From positions 62,001 to 126,000 of the forward strand of contig JBMYTN010000006.1 in the NCBI GenBank assembly GCA_049604415.1: 64,000 nucleotides of DNA, in the 5' to 3' direction. Under the pieces are notes generated by a model. That model ran no database searches, was not told the origin of the DNA, and saw only the letters and a list, made by a program, of their open reading frames with translations. Below are positions 9,201 through 18,500 of the stretch, piece after piece; position 1 is the first letter of the stretch, and the number at the start of each line of letters is the position of its first letter. This stretch comes from JBMYTN01 sp049604415. Lineage in GTDB: Bacteria; Pseudomonadota; Alphaproteobacteria; Rhodospirillales; Rhodospirillaceae. The translations under genes were made by a program, and so were the position numbers.

Positions 9201-10796
9201 GGCGAGGCGCTGACCCTATCCGAAGAGCGCACCCGGTTGATCCTGGAATCCGTCGGTGAAGGGGTGTTCGGGGTCGATCTGGACGGACGCATTACCTTCG
9301 TCAACCAATCGGCAGAAAAGCTGCTCGGCTTCCTGGCTCGGGAAATGATCGGCCAAAAAGCCCACCCGCTGTTCCACCATCACAGGCGGGATGGCTCGGT
9401 CTATCCGGTCCATGACTGTTGGATGTTCAAATCCTTCACCGAGGGCGAATCCTATCGGATCGACAATGAGGTGCTGTGGCGCAAGGACCGCAAGCCGTTG
9501 GAGGTGGAGTATTTCGCCACCCCAATCCGCAAGGATGGGGCCATTGTCGGGGCTGTGGTCTCCTTCTCCGACATCTCCAAACGCCGGGATGCGGAACGCA
9601 AGTTGAAACAGGCCTTCCGCCTGTCGCAAAAGACCCTGCGCGAGATGGATGCGGTGCTGGAAGCCATCGATTACGGCATTTGCTTCATGGACAAGGATCT
9701 GCGGGTCCGGGTGATGAACCAGGCCTTCATGACCCAATGGCATTTCGATCCGGATGTTTTGGCCGCCAAGCCGACCATGGAAGAGTTGATCCGGCGCAAC
9801 CGCTATAACGGTCTCTATTATCTGGCCGATCCATCAGACGACGACGCCTTTGATGTCTATGTCCAGGAACGGGTCGAGGCGGTGCGCGAGGGTGGGTTCC
9901 CGGCGGTGGAAATGACCCGGGCTGACGGCAAGGTGCTGATCTATCAGTGCTTCTCTTTGCCCGATGGCGAGCGGATGTTGACCTATTTCGACATTTCGGA
10001 GCAGAAGCAGGCCGAAGGCAAACTGAAGGACGCTTACGAGGTCATCTCCGGCTCGATCGATTATGCCGCCCGGATCCAACGCTCGGTCTTGCCCGATCCG
10101 GCCATGCTGCGGGCCTTCTTCACCGACCATTTCGTCATTTGGGAACCCCGCGATACGGTGGGCGGTGACATTTATTGGGCCAAGATGTGGAAGGACAGCA
10201 TCCTGCTGATCCTCGGCGATTGCACCGGCCATGGGGTGCCCGGGGCGTTTATGACCCTGATCTCCTCCGGCGCCCTGGAGCGGGCGATGCTGGAATGCGT
10301 CTCCGGCGATCTCTCCCAACTGATCTCGGAACTGCACCGCTCGATCCAGATCACCTTGGGCCAGCATGGTGTTTCCGGGGAGTCCGATGACGGCCTGGAG
10401 CTTGGAGCCTGCCTGATCAGCCCGGATATGACGGAGATGACCTATGTCGGGGCTCGGTTCTCCTTGTTTATTGTTGAGGATGGGGCGGTCAGCGAGGTCA
10501 AAGGCACCCGCAAAGGCCTGGGCTATCGCCGCACCCCGGCCTCGCAAACATTCGACGCTCACCGCATCGAGGTCCGCGACGGCATGCGGTTCTTTATGAC
10601 CTCTGACGGAATGATTGACCAAATTGGCGAAAAGACCCGCCGCAGCTATGGAAAGAAACGATTTATACAGTTATTACAGGAGGTGGGGGCGGATGAGATG
10701 AGTGACCAGAAAGCCGCCATGCAGCACAGTCTGCAAATGTTCCAAGGACTCGAGCCACGCCGGGATGATGTATCCGTCATCGGGTTCAGATTATGA
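6285..10796 (+). CDS. Multidomain membrane sensor with SpoIIE/PP2C phosphatase output (SiaA-like)
   Basis: About 1503 residues. Order: signal/first helix (about 25-48); SBP_bac_3 periplasmic domain (about 165-400, VIRVHNETNWPPFNF); helices at about 430-458 and 468-492; a second extracytoplasmic Cache-like domain (about 493-785); a helix near 797-820; three PAS domains (about 852-972, 978-1102, 1118-1235); and a SpoIIE-type phosphatase (about 1255-1503) with DTVGGDIYW, GDCTGHGVPGAFMT and TSDGMIDQ, the Asp/Gly residues that bind catalytic metals. Start chosen at ATG 6285 rather than TTG 6282 because AAGGAG at 6274-6279 is well spaced. The stop overlaps the SiaB-like gene, so it should dephosphorylate the SiaC-like protein. 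The double periplasmic input (SBP plus Cache) replaces the simpler sensor region of Pseudomonas SiaA. Confidence 0.85.
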   Translation: MTPSGRSFPAGSLALLGPVLSTVMARSLMVLMAVLWLGMGTPGDGFAQTTGSPEQTQASAGDALAESLARFTARAIYNLDNDQLRAVVDPFLEQNQNIRGLRVIESIDDELMLSYYRDLDSGAVVFDDVLPSNVMELDRFSAKSVFEGEVIGTIQIWVEVANELGLTPAELAWIRDNPVIRVHNETNWPPFNFAIGGNPRGLSIDVMNLLAEKTGLQVEYVTGPSWSDFLQMMRAGELDVMLNIVKTEERQTYLLYTPPYMSNPNAILSRRDQRFTDVESLNGKTVAVPKGFFFEEVLARDYPDIKLLTVVDILAGMKAVAFGDADAAFGELAVLQYLLAENMLGDLVISGEVELGNPEYSLLNIATRIDSPELASILTKAVRSLTPETMGPLRDRWLTFGSEIDAQDPDAGKSPAVLVQEQLAQETQASAYQDLLIIVMVLGGILVALLVLGRFVAKGNPTRLYRSRPLLIMGVGVVLLVLGGVVVGTKLALDVLERQTRDRIAGSLITTVDGRRAHVESWIGHHLLVGKQLAEDRELRRIAMEVAESPDPADNLYRLTSYFTDLGVDHFVFLDAQGQTLVGDIVDSHAVPLDWPKVAPRVLQTLETDLALFLGTIKVSTIQRPLTRPMPFFSVPLPGVSSANAEQGGVPRVLIISAAEGERLSRIMAFGQLFSTGETYAFSEDGLMLSASRFGDQLVEMGLIRSPGDEVLNLRVADPEVDLTTGAQSPLAPEDRTLTKMVQSALRDGSGFDVDGTGYRDYRGVPVFGAWQWIASSQIGITTEVDVAEALGPYQETRLILLSLVGGVVAIGLGLTGVSIWTGRSASRNLWVANQELEQRVEERAQDAVTSERRMRAIIDNAVDGIITIDDQGTVEDFSAAAGQIFGYTPQEVIGQNIKMLMAPEIAREHDGYLSAYRAGGRPHVVGKNREVTGRKKDGTTFPMDLAVGEILIEGRKTFTGIVRDISARKKAGEALTLSEERTRLILESVGEGVFGVDLDGRITFVNQSAEKLLGFLAREMIGQKAHPLFHHHRRDGSVYPVHDCWMFKSFTEGESYRIDNEVLWRKDRKPLEVEYFATPIRKDGAIVGAVVSFSDISKRRDAERKLKQAFRLSQKTLREMDAVLEAIDYGICFMDKDLRVRVMNQAFMTQWHFDPDVLAAKPTMEELIRRNRYNGLYYLADPSDDDAFDVYVQERVEAVREGGFPAVEMTRADGKVLIYQCFSLPDGERMLTYFDISEQKQAEGKLKDAYEVISGSIDYAARIQRSVLPDPAMLRAFFTDHFVIWEPRDTVGGDIYWAKMWKDSILLILGDCTGHGVPGAFMTLISSGALERAMLECVSGDLSQLISELHRSIQITLGQHGVSGESDDGLELGACLISPDMTEMTYVGARFSLFIVEDGAVSEVKGTRKGLGYRRTPASQTFDAHRIEVRDGMRFFMTSDGMIDQIGEKTRRSYGKKRFIQLLQEVGADEMSDQKAAMQHSLQMFQGLEPRRDDVSVIGFRL

Positions 10797-11371
10797 GCGA
10801 GGGGCAAGGCATGCTGGCAAAGGACATGTATGACTTACGCAGCGATTTGGCAGAGCGCGGCGTCATGTTTTGCTACAGTGGGTTTATGACCGAGCAGGTG
10901 CTGACCGCCATTGGTTCAGCCCTGCGGACCAAATTGGAATTGGACAAGACGGATCGGCAGAGGGCGAAGAACCTGTTTTCGGTCTTTGTCGAACAGGTCC
11001 AAAACATCATCCGTTATTCCGCCGAACGGGAAATCGGCGACAATGGCGACGAGGACAGCGACAAGGAACTGCGCTATGGCGTGCTTTCGGTGGGTCGCGA
11101 AGACCAAAGGCTGTTCGTCTCCTGCGGCAATCTGATCGTCCAGAAGGACGTGGATCGTCTGCGCAATTCCCTCGACCACATCAAGTCCTTGGATCGCAAG
11201 GCTTTGATGAAACTCCATAAAGAGACCCTGCGCGGTGCCCGGCCTGAGGGCAGCAAAGGCGCGGGCGTCGGCTTTATTGATATCGCACGTCAAGCGTCGC
11301 ACGGCTTTGATTTTGATTTCATGCCGATCAGCGACCAGCACTCCTATTTCTGCCTTAAGGCCTATCTCTGA
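10793..11371 (+). CDS. SiaB-family protein kinase
   Basis: 192 residues. Resembles SiaB, a GHKL-fold kinase that phosphorylates SiaC on Ser/Thr. Visible features are an N-box-like helix (FVEQVQNIIRYSAERE, about residues 63-78) and a Gly-rich loop (KGAGVGFIDIARQAS, about 157-170). Its ATG overlaps the phosphatase stop by 4 bases (ATGA), and the SiaC-like gene begins 8 bases after its stop. By analogy it opposes the upstream SpoIIE phosphatase. There is no sensory domain of its own, so the input presumably enters through the phosphatase. Confidence 0.8.
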   Translation: MSEGQGMLAKDMYDLRSDLAERGVMFCYSGFMTEQVLTAIGSALRTKLELDKTDRQRAKNLFSVFVEQVQNIIRYSAEREIGDNGDEDSDKELRYGVLSVGREDQRLFVSCGNLIVQKDVDRLRNSLDHIKSLDRKALMKLHKETLRGARPEGSKGAGVGFIDIARQASHGFDFDFMPISDQHSYFCLKAYL

Positions 11372-11379
11372 GAGGACCC

Positions 11380-11772
11380 ATGGCCATGGACAGCATCCAA
11401 ATCGCCGCCACACAGCGCACCCCAGACGTTCAATTCAACTTTGATGCCAATGAGTTTAGCATCACGGGCGAGTCCTATCCGGAGAACGTCACCGACTTCT
11501 ATGGCTCCCTGATGGAAGCCTTGGAAACCCATCTGGAAAGCCAGGAGGGGGCGAAAGTCACCTTCAAATTCGAGCTGGTCTATATCAACAGTTCGACGGC
11601 CAAGATCGTGATGGAAATCTTTGATCTGCTTGACCAGACCGGCGAGCGGGGCAATGAGGTGACCATCATCTGGCGCATCGAAGAAGAAGACGACAATATG
11701 CAGGAGCTGGGCGAGGAATTCGCCGAGGACCTGGAGTCGGTCACCTTCACCATTGAAACGTTCTCGGGCTGA
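11380..11772 (+). CDS. SiaC-like phosphoprotein (DUF1987)
   Basis: 130-residue acidic protein of the DUF1987/SiaC family. These are small STAS-like switch proteins whose phosphorylation state decides whether they bind and activate a partner. The conserved LVYINSSTAK segment (Tyr68 to Lys75 with this start) contains the Ser/Thr cluster expected to be the phospho-acceptor. Two ATGs are possible: 11380 and 11386. AGAGGA at 11371-11376 is 3 bases from the first and 9 from the second, so the second may be used. In Pseudomonas, dephosphorylated SiaC activates the diguanylate cyclase SiaD; here the next gene is a different cyclase. Confidence 0.82.
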   Translation: MAMDSIQIAATQRTPDVQFNFDANEFSITGESYPENVTDFYGSLMEALETHLESQEGAKVTFKFELVYINSSTAKIVMEIFDLLDQTGERGNEVTIIWRIEEEDDNMQELGEEFAEDLESVTFTIETFSG

Positions 11773-11777
11773 CGCTT

Positions 11778-12821
11778 GTGGAAAACTCCAAGATCTTCAA
11801 ACGCGAAGAAAAGATTGTCGCCGATGCCGAGGCCCTGCTGGCCTCGGATGCCTTGCCGGATGGCGAGGGGCGGGAGTCTTTTGACGCCTTGCTCAAGGCC
11901 TATCGCAAGCTGCTGCGCACGACGTCGAAGCTGGTGAAGATCTCGGACCGCAATGAGGCTGAACTGAACCGGGTCGCCAACACCCTTGATGAGAAGAGCA
12001 CCATGCTCGAGGGGCTGTCACAGAACCTGTCAAAATATCTCTCGCCGCAGATTTATGATCAGATCTTCACCGGGGCTCAAGGGGTCGAGCTGAAAACGGC
12101 GCGGAAAAAGCTGACGGTGTTCTTCAGCGATTTGAAGGACTTCACCCAGACCACCGAGGATCTGCAGCCGGAAGATCTGACCTATTTGCTGAACAAATAT
12201 TTCAGCGAAATGTCGAAGATCGCCCTGAAACATGGCGCCACCATCGACAAGTTCATTGGCGATGCGATGGTGATGTTCTTTGGCGATCCCAACTCCAAGG
12301 GGGTGTTGGAAGACGCCAAATCCTGTGTCCGCATGGCTATCGAGATGCAGCGGCGCATGGAGGATCTGCGCGAGATTTGGAACGCCAAGGGCTATGAGCA
12401 TCCGTTCCAAATGCGCATTGGCATCAACACCGGCTTTTGCAATGTGGGCAATTTCGGCAGTGATGCCCGGATGGATTACACCATCATCGGCAACGAGGTG
12501 AATTTGGCCGCCAGGCTGGAAGGCAAGGCCGAGCCGGGCGGCATCCTGATGTCTTATGAAACCTACGCCCTGGTCCGCGACATTGTTCATGCGGAGCCGC
12601 GTGAGCCGATCCAGGTCAAGGGCATCCGCCGCGATGTGGTGCCCTATGATGTGCGCGGAATCCTTGAGGGCATGGACAGCTCCCGGCGTTTCCTGCGCCA
12701 TGTGGAGGAGGGCGTTTTGATGGTGCTCGACCTCGACAAAATGAGTGTCGAAGACAAGCGCCGGACCTTAGAAAAGGTCGAAGGCATGGCCAGCCGCCTG
12801 AAGCAAGAGGTCGGGGAGTAG
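11778..12821 (+). CDS. Class III adenylate/guanylate cyclase at the SiaD position
   Basis: 347 residues. The N-terminal about 100 residues are helical and partly coiled-coil; the cyclase homology domain spans about 105-300. Metal-binding Asp residues are in FFSDLKDFT (about 116-124) and IGDAMVMFFGD (about 160-170). DKFIGD supplies the Lys usual for purine recognition, YTIIGNEVN has Thr at the second specificity position as in many bacterial class IIIb adenylate cyclases, and NLAARLEG supplies the Asn and Arg of the transition-state pair. All catalytic positions seem present, so it should be active, most likely making cAMP. GTG start 5 bases after the siaC-like stop. There is no GGDEF domain, unlike SiaD. 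Confidence 0.85.
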   Translation: MENSKIFKREEKIVADAEALLASDALPDGEGRESFDALLKAYRKLLRTTSKLVKISDRNEAELNRVANTLDEKSTMLEGLSQNLSKYLSPQIYDQIFTGAQGVELKTARKKLTVFFSDLKDFTQTTEDLQPEDLTYLLNKYFSEMSKIALKHGATIDKFIGDAMVMFFGDPNSKGVLEDAKSCVRMAIEMQRRMEDLREIWNAKGYEHPFQMRIGINTGFCNVGNFGSDARMDYTIIGNEVNLAARLEGKAEPGGILMSYETYALVRDIVHAEPREPIQVKGIRRDVVPYDVRGILEGMDSSRRFLRHVEEGVLMVLDLDKMSVEDKRRTLEKVEGMASRLKQEVGE

Positions 12822-12875
12822 GGGCGGCTGTCTCTATCGGTCTGCTGTCGGTCTGCGCGTCAGTCGCGCCGTCGG

Positions 12876-14996
12876 TCAGTCCTCTGCCAAATCACCAAAA
12901 AACTCTGAGCCGGGGGCCACGCCCGAGATCGTCAACCGCTCCCGAGCCCGGGTGCAGGCGACATAAAACAGCTGGCGTTCGGTTTCATAGACCTCATCCA
13001 GCTCCACCTCATCGGCCACGGTTTCGATCCGGTCCTGATCGGGCAGCACCTCCTCGTCACAGGCCATCACCACCACATGGCGGAACTCCAGGCCCTTGGC
13101 CAAATGCATCACGCCAATGGCCACCCGCCCGGTGCGATCCTCAATGCGGTCGGACAGCTCAAGGGCCTGAGCCCCAGCCTCCTGAACCGCCGCGCGGGCC
13201 CGGGGCAGTTCGGTATCGGAGCGGACAAAGACCCCGATTTCCTCAGGCGGGATGCCCTCATCCAGGGTCTCAAACAAGGCCAGACCGATGGCGGTGATTT
13301 CGTCTTCGGGGCTGTCGGCCACATGCACCACGGGATCGGGACCGTTAAACACCGAGATCGTGCCGCGCCGGTCTTCCTCAATGCCGTCCACATCCCGCAC
13401 CATGCTGGGCAACAGCCGATCCGCTGCGCGGCGGATCTGGTGCGAGGTGCGGTAATTGACCTTCAGGGTGTGGGAGCGCCCGCGAATATCGATCCCCAGC
13501 CCGAGCCAGGAAAACGGTTCCTGAAAAATCCGCTGGCCCAAATCGCCAGCAAAGAACAATGCGTCGGGGGTTTTCGGGGCAATGGCGGCCAGCATTTTCA
13601 GCGCCGGGACGCCCAAATCCTGTGCCTCATCGACCAGGATATGATCGAAGGGCTTGTCTGCTCGGTCTTTGTAATGGGCCGTGACCGCGCCAAACACCAT
13701 GGCCGGGGTCAGGCTCATTTGGGCCTGTAAGCGCTCCCGGACCTCGGCAAACACCGGCCAGAGCCGTTCCCTCTGCTTGCTGCCCAGCCGGTTTTTCCGG
13801 CCCAGGCGTGGCACCCGGGCATAGGCCTCAAGGCTTTCGATCTGCCAGGCATCAACCACATGACGCCATTCGGACAGCAAGAACCGGTCGGTAAAGCCCT
13901 GCAGGCCTTGGGCTTCAGCGGCCTGGAGCAAGGTCGACCGCACGGTCTCCGGGCTGACGAGGCGCGGCTCATAGCCCTTGATCAAGGTGAACAGCTGCTG
14001 TGCGGCGCCGTCAAAGGGTGCGATGCTGACCCGGTCGGTCAGGATCTGGTCATTGCCGACCAGCAGCCGCAGCTTTTGCCGCAAGGCGTTGCAGAGCGGA
14101 CTGGAAAAGCTGGTCAGCAGCAATTTGCTGGCCGGGGCGGTGCGCAGCAAATGGCTGGTCCGGTGCAAAGCCACCACAGTTTTGCCGGTGCCTGCGGATC
14201 CGGCAATCCGAACCGGGCCGGAGGCGGGGGCCTCTACCAGTTTCTCCTGGTCCGGATGCAGAAAAATCGCCCAGCGATCCCAGGGCGCGTTCAGCGCGTT
14301 TTCCAGGGCCGCGACATTGTCCATGACCCGGAACCGTCGCAGGGCATCGGGATGGCTGAAGGGATCGATCCCCGGCAATTGCTGCTCCGGCGGGCGCAAC
14401 ACCCCGTCGGCGACATAGCCCAGCAGAGCTTCCATGGCTTCCGCCGGGATATGGTCTGCCAGATCGAGGAAATTGTTTTCCGAAGCATTGTGGACATCGC
14501 GCAGCCAGTCTTCCGGCACCCCGATGCCCAGCAGATCTTCCTCGGTCAATTGCAGGAACAGGGGCGGGTAATAGGGGTCTTGGTCCTCCTCGGCGGCCTC
14601 GGCCATGGGCGGGGGCAGCGTCGATGTCGGGCCGTCGACGAAGGCCGGGCCGAAGATGGTCTCGACCCGCTCCCGGATTTCCACCAGCTGTGCGGCCCCG
14701 GTGCGCGGATGGGTGTCGATGCGCCGCCGCTCGGCCCAGCGATAGGCCGCGTCATGGTGATCGACATAGGCGATCAGGAAGCTGGACGCGGTTTTATGGA
14801 CGATCAACCGGATGTCGCGATTGACCCGCACCGACCAGAAATTCGGATCCTTGGCGTTTTCGATTCGATGAAACTTTAGGCCCGGATTGGAGGGGTCTTG
14901 CTGCAGGTCAAACACGGTCAGCTTGACCGCCTTTTGCGCCGCATTGGGCAGTTTGGCCAAGGCTGTCTGAAAGCTGTCGGCGAGCAGGAAGATCAT
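12876..14996 (-). CDS. UvrD/Rep-type helicase with N-terminal ParE/RelE-like domain
   Basis: 706 residues. Residues 1 to about 92 resemble the ParE/RelE toxin fold (KLPNAAQKAVKLTVFDL, then FWSVRVNRDIRLIVHK and a YVDHHDAAYRWAERR ending). The rest is superfamily 1 helicase: Walker A GSAGTGKT (about 264-271), VDEAQD (about 452-457), a motif IV-like SHTLKVNYRTS, and motif VI RQLFYVACTRARERL near 680. No antitoxin gene is adjacent, which suggests the N-terminal fold is an RNA/DNA- or ribosome-binding module rather than a free toxin. It lies alone between the signalling operon (convergent, 54 bases) and the restriction island (divergent). Confidence 0.82.
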   Translation of the reverse strand: MIFLLADSFQTALAKLPNAAQKAVKLTVFDLQQDPSNPGLKFHRIENAKDPNFWSVRVNRDIRLIVHKTASSFLIAYVDHHDAAYRWAERRRIDTHPRTGAAQLVEIRERVETIFGPAFVDGPTSTLPPPMAEAAEEDQDPYYPPLFLQLTEEDLLGIGVPEDWLRDVHNASENNFLDLADHIPAEAMEALLGYVADGVLRPPEQQLPGIDPFSHPDALRRFRVMDNVAALENALNAPWDRWAIFLHPDQEKLVEAPASGPVRIAGSAGTGKTVVALHRTSHLLRTAPASKLLLTSFSSPLCNALRQKLRLLVGNDQILTDRVSIAPFDGAAQQLFTLIKGYEPRLVSPETVRSTLLQAAEAQGLQGFTDRFLLSEWRHVVDAWQIESLEAYARVPRLGRKNRLGSKQRERLWPVFAEVRERLQAQMSLTPAMVFGAVTAHYKDRADKPFDHILVDEAQDLGVPALKMLAAIAPKTPDALFFAGDLGQRIFQEPFSWLGLGIDIRGRSHTLKVNYRTSHQIRRAADRLLPSMVRDVDGIEEDRRGTISVFNGPDPVVHVADSPEDEITAIGLALFETLDEGIPPEEIGVFVRSDTELPRARAAVQEAGAQALELSDRIEDRTGRVAIGVMHLAKGLEFRHVVVMACDEEVLPDQDRIETVADEVELDEVYETERQLFYVACTRARERLTISGVAPGSEFFGDLAED

Positions 14997-15540
14997 CTGA
15001 GTTGGGACCGTATTGCCTTTACTATTTCCGCCACTCTAAGATTTAGGCATGCCTAAGGCCTCGTGTGACTTTGACTCTCCTGAAAGGGGTCTCGATTTTG
15101 TCGCACAAATGCCAAAAGTGGAAAAAGGTCTCGACTGCATACAAGATTATGGGATGTTCGCGTTGCGAGTATAGTATCAGAAATTATGTGCGAAGCAGTA
15201 AAATCCAGAAGGTGTGTTTCAAAAACAAGACAGCCTGCTGTGTCTTGAGCGGCACTTCAGCACCCTCAGGAACGGCTATTCCGATGAATAAGTCCACTTG
15301 CCGAGCGGAAAGCAGAGCCCGGAACACGAAAATCAGAAAACGAAACCGATAGCCGCTGAAAGGGGACCTGAACGCGCTGCGGAAGTCAGGCGATTGCAAT
15401 CCTAATACAGCAGCATAAAGTCGAACGCTCGCAGATTGATTATGCGTTGAAACTCCACTATTTTCTTATCCTGTTGTGGTCCTGCAGAGCGGGTTTCAAG
15501 ACTGAATTGATCGGCAGGGCAAAAGCTAAGGGGCAGGGCA
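14997..15540. other. Intergenic region at the left edge of the restriction island
   Basis: About 540 bases between the divergent helicase and restriction genes, clearly more AT-rich than the DNA to the left. It has no convincing gene: the short open frames have neither ribosome-binding sites nor recognisable proteins. It contains a perfect 14-base palindrome at 15043-15056 and probably the promoters of both flanking genes, which I cannot place. Confidence 0.5.
15043..15056. promoter_or_regulatory. Perfect 14-bp palindrome, possible operator
   Basis: TTAGGCATGCCTAA is an uninterrupted inverted repeat 47 bases upstream of the helicase start. Its size and position fit a dimeric repressor site, but no regulator gene is adjacent, and chance occurrence cannot be excluded. 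Confidence 0.25.
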
Positions 15541-18500
15541 ATGGGGACGACATTTTATGATCAGCCAATTCTGAACTCCCCTTACGAGGAGCCGTCTCGT
15601 CATCACGCGCTGGATGATGAGGGGCAGCCAACAGATGATGAGCCGGTTCTCGGTCGACGGAAATCGGATCTTACAACCCCAATGGTCCCAGGCAATCGTC
15701 GTCAGCGGGCGAATGAGGCTGCAGGTCAAACATCTTTGGGTCTTGGGATTGACGCGGGCGATGAGGGAGATGATCAGCAATATGATCCAACCCCAATCAT
15801 CAACGAAATTCGATCCAAGGTCGCGGAATGGCGAAGGCTCCCGAGTACCACGGATTGGGGTGTGACACCAGCAACAGCGCGCTTGTTGAAGCATTGGCGG
15901 GACTATGACTATTCGGGTATTCGCCCCTTCTTTTGTCAAATCGAAGCGGTGGAAACGATTATCTGGCTGACAGAAGTCGCCCGGAAGCAAAAGACAGGCG
16001 GGCATTTCTGGCGTCATATTGAGAGCGCGAACAGGGTCGCAAACCCCGATTTGCTGCGGCTGGCTATGAAAATGGCGACTGGGTCAGGCAAGACCACGGT
16101 CATGGCGATGTTGATTGCATGGCAGACCGTGAATGCGGTGCGGTCACCCACAAGCAAGTTATTTTCTCGCGGTTTTTTAATTGTTTCGCCCGGCATTACG
16201 ATCCGGGATCGCCTTCGCGTTCTCATGCCGAACGATCCGCAGGGCTATTACAAGACCCGTGAACTCGTCCCGGCCGACATGCTGGAAGACATCAATAAAG
16301 CAAAGATTGTCATCACCAACTATCATGCTTTCCAACTCAAGGAACTGATGGACACCAACAAAGTTGGGCGATCTTTGTTACAAGGACGTGGTGAGGAGCT
16401 GAAGACCAAAGAAAACGAAGGGCAGATGGTCCGTCGGGTTGCAGAAGAGCTCATGGGGATGAAGAACGTCGTCGTGATCAATGACGAGGCTCACCATTGC
16501 TATCGGGAGAAACCGGGCAATGATGACATCCAGGAGCTCAAAGGCGATGAAAAGAAAGCAGCCGAGGAGGAAAATAAGGCGGCGCGCCTTTGGATCAACG
16601 GCATCGAAGCCTTCAAAAAGAAACTTGGTGTTCGATTTGTTTTTGACCTTTCAGCCACACCCTTTTTTCTTAGCGGTTCCGGCTGGCGGGAAGGGGCATT
16701 GTTTCCCTGGACGGTGAGCGACTTTTCCCTGATCGATGCGATTGAGTGTGGCATCGTCAAGTTGCCTCGTGTTCCTGTGGCGGACAATGCACTGATCCCT
16801 GGCAACGAAATGCCGGTCTACCGAGAACTTTGGAGGCATATCGGTAAGGAGATGCCCAAAAAGGGTCGGGGCAAAGGGGGGGGCGACGCAAATCCGATGG
16901 ACATCCCGGACATGCTGAAAACCGCTCTGTTCGCGCTCTACAAACATTACGCGGAAACCTTTGAACAATGGAAACGAGCGGGGATTGAAACGCCGCCTGT
17001 TTTTATCGTCGTGTGCAATAACACCTCGACGTCAAAATTGGTGCAGGAGTGGATATCGGGCTGGGAGCGGCCCAATGAAGACGACGAAATGGTCTTTGAA
17101 CATAATGGGCATCTGGAGCTCTTTCGGAACTACGACAACAATGGAATCCTGCTCCATAGGCCCAATACGCTTTTGATCGACAGCATGCAAATCGAAAGCG
17201 GAGAGGCGCTGGACGATAACTTTAAAAAGATTGCGGCCAAGGAAATTGAGCTCTTCCAACGCGAGCGGAAAGAACGCGGGGAGCACGGTGATATCACCGA
17301 TAGCGAATTGCTTCGCGAAGTCATGAATACTGTCGGCAAAAAAGGTCGACTGGGTGAGCAGGTCCGTTGCGTTGTTTCTGTCTCCATGCTGACGGAAGGG
17401 TGGGACGCCAACACCGTGACACACATTCTGGGCATTCGCGCTTTCGGCACCCAGTTGCTGTGCGAACAGGTCGTGGGTCGGGCACTGCGCCGGTATTCTT
17501 ATGACCTCAACGACGCCTCTCTGTTCAATGTCGAATACGCCGACATCATGGGGATTCCTTTTAATTTCACGGCCAAGCCGCAGGTCGCTCCGCCAAAACC
17601 GCCAAAAAAGACGGAACGGGTGATGGCCATGAAGGAACGCTCCAACCTAGAGATCATCTTTCCGCGCGTCGCGGGATATCGGGTTGACCTTCCGGAAGAA
17701 CGATTGCCTGTCAAATTTACCGAGAACTCCAGCTACACCCTGACGCCCGAGGAGGTTGGTCCGGGTCAGGTGTTGATGGAAGGTATTGTCGGTGAAAGTG
17801 TTTTGATCTCGGCGGGAGAAGCGCAGAAACTTCGCCTCAGCACCATTTCATTCAATCTCGCCAAACACGTCATGCTTAAATATTTCAAGGACGAGGATGG
17901 CGAGCCGAAGCTGCATCTGTTTGGCCAAATCAAGCGCATCGTCAGGCTATGGCTGGATGGCGGCTATTTCGAAGCCAAGGGTGATACCGGGACGTGGATG
18001 CTGGCCTCCTATCCGAATGTGCAAGCGCAAGCGGGGGAGAGGATTTACAATGCCATCGTCAATGGCATGAACGCCGAAGAGGAAGCCGGTGACCTGGAAC
18101 CCCGCGTAAAAGCGGTTCTCGACCCTTATAATCCGAAGGGCTCAACCGCCCATGTCGGCTTCCAAACGACGAAATCTTTGTTCAAAACGTCGCCTGTCAA
18201 ATGCCACATAAACTATGTTGTGGCCGATAGTGGATGGGAAGATCAGTTCGCGATCGCCGCTGAAGCAAACCCCAAAGTCTTGTGTTATGTGAAAAACCAA
18301 GGGCTCGGCCTGGAGGTGCCATATAAGGATGGTTCGAATGCCAGGGTTTATATCCCGGATTTCATTGTTCAAATCGATGACGGCCATGGTTCCGACGACC
18401 CGTTAAACCTGATCGTCGAGGTCAAGGGATATCGGAATGAAAACGTCAAGCTGAAATCTGAAACAATGAACACCCAATGGGTCCCTGGCGTGAACAACCT

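Noticed and set aside
15065..15352. Plus-strand 95-codon frame before the restriction gene.
   Set aside because: Basic, Cys-scattered sequence without a ribosome-binding site or recognisable domain; looks like non-coding AT-rich DNA.
15184..15399. Minus-strand frame whose end (FRSAF...FVFRALLS) faintly recalls formylglycine-generating-enzyme or C-type-lectin C-termini, as in diversity-generating retroelement targets.
   Set aside because: Only a short weak resemblance, no upstream coding part, no adenine-specific variation visible and no reverse transcriptase in the window.
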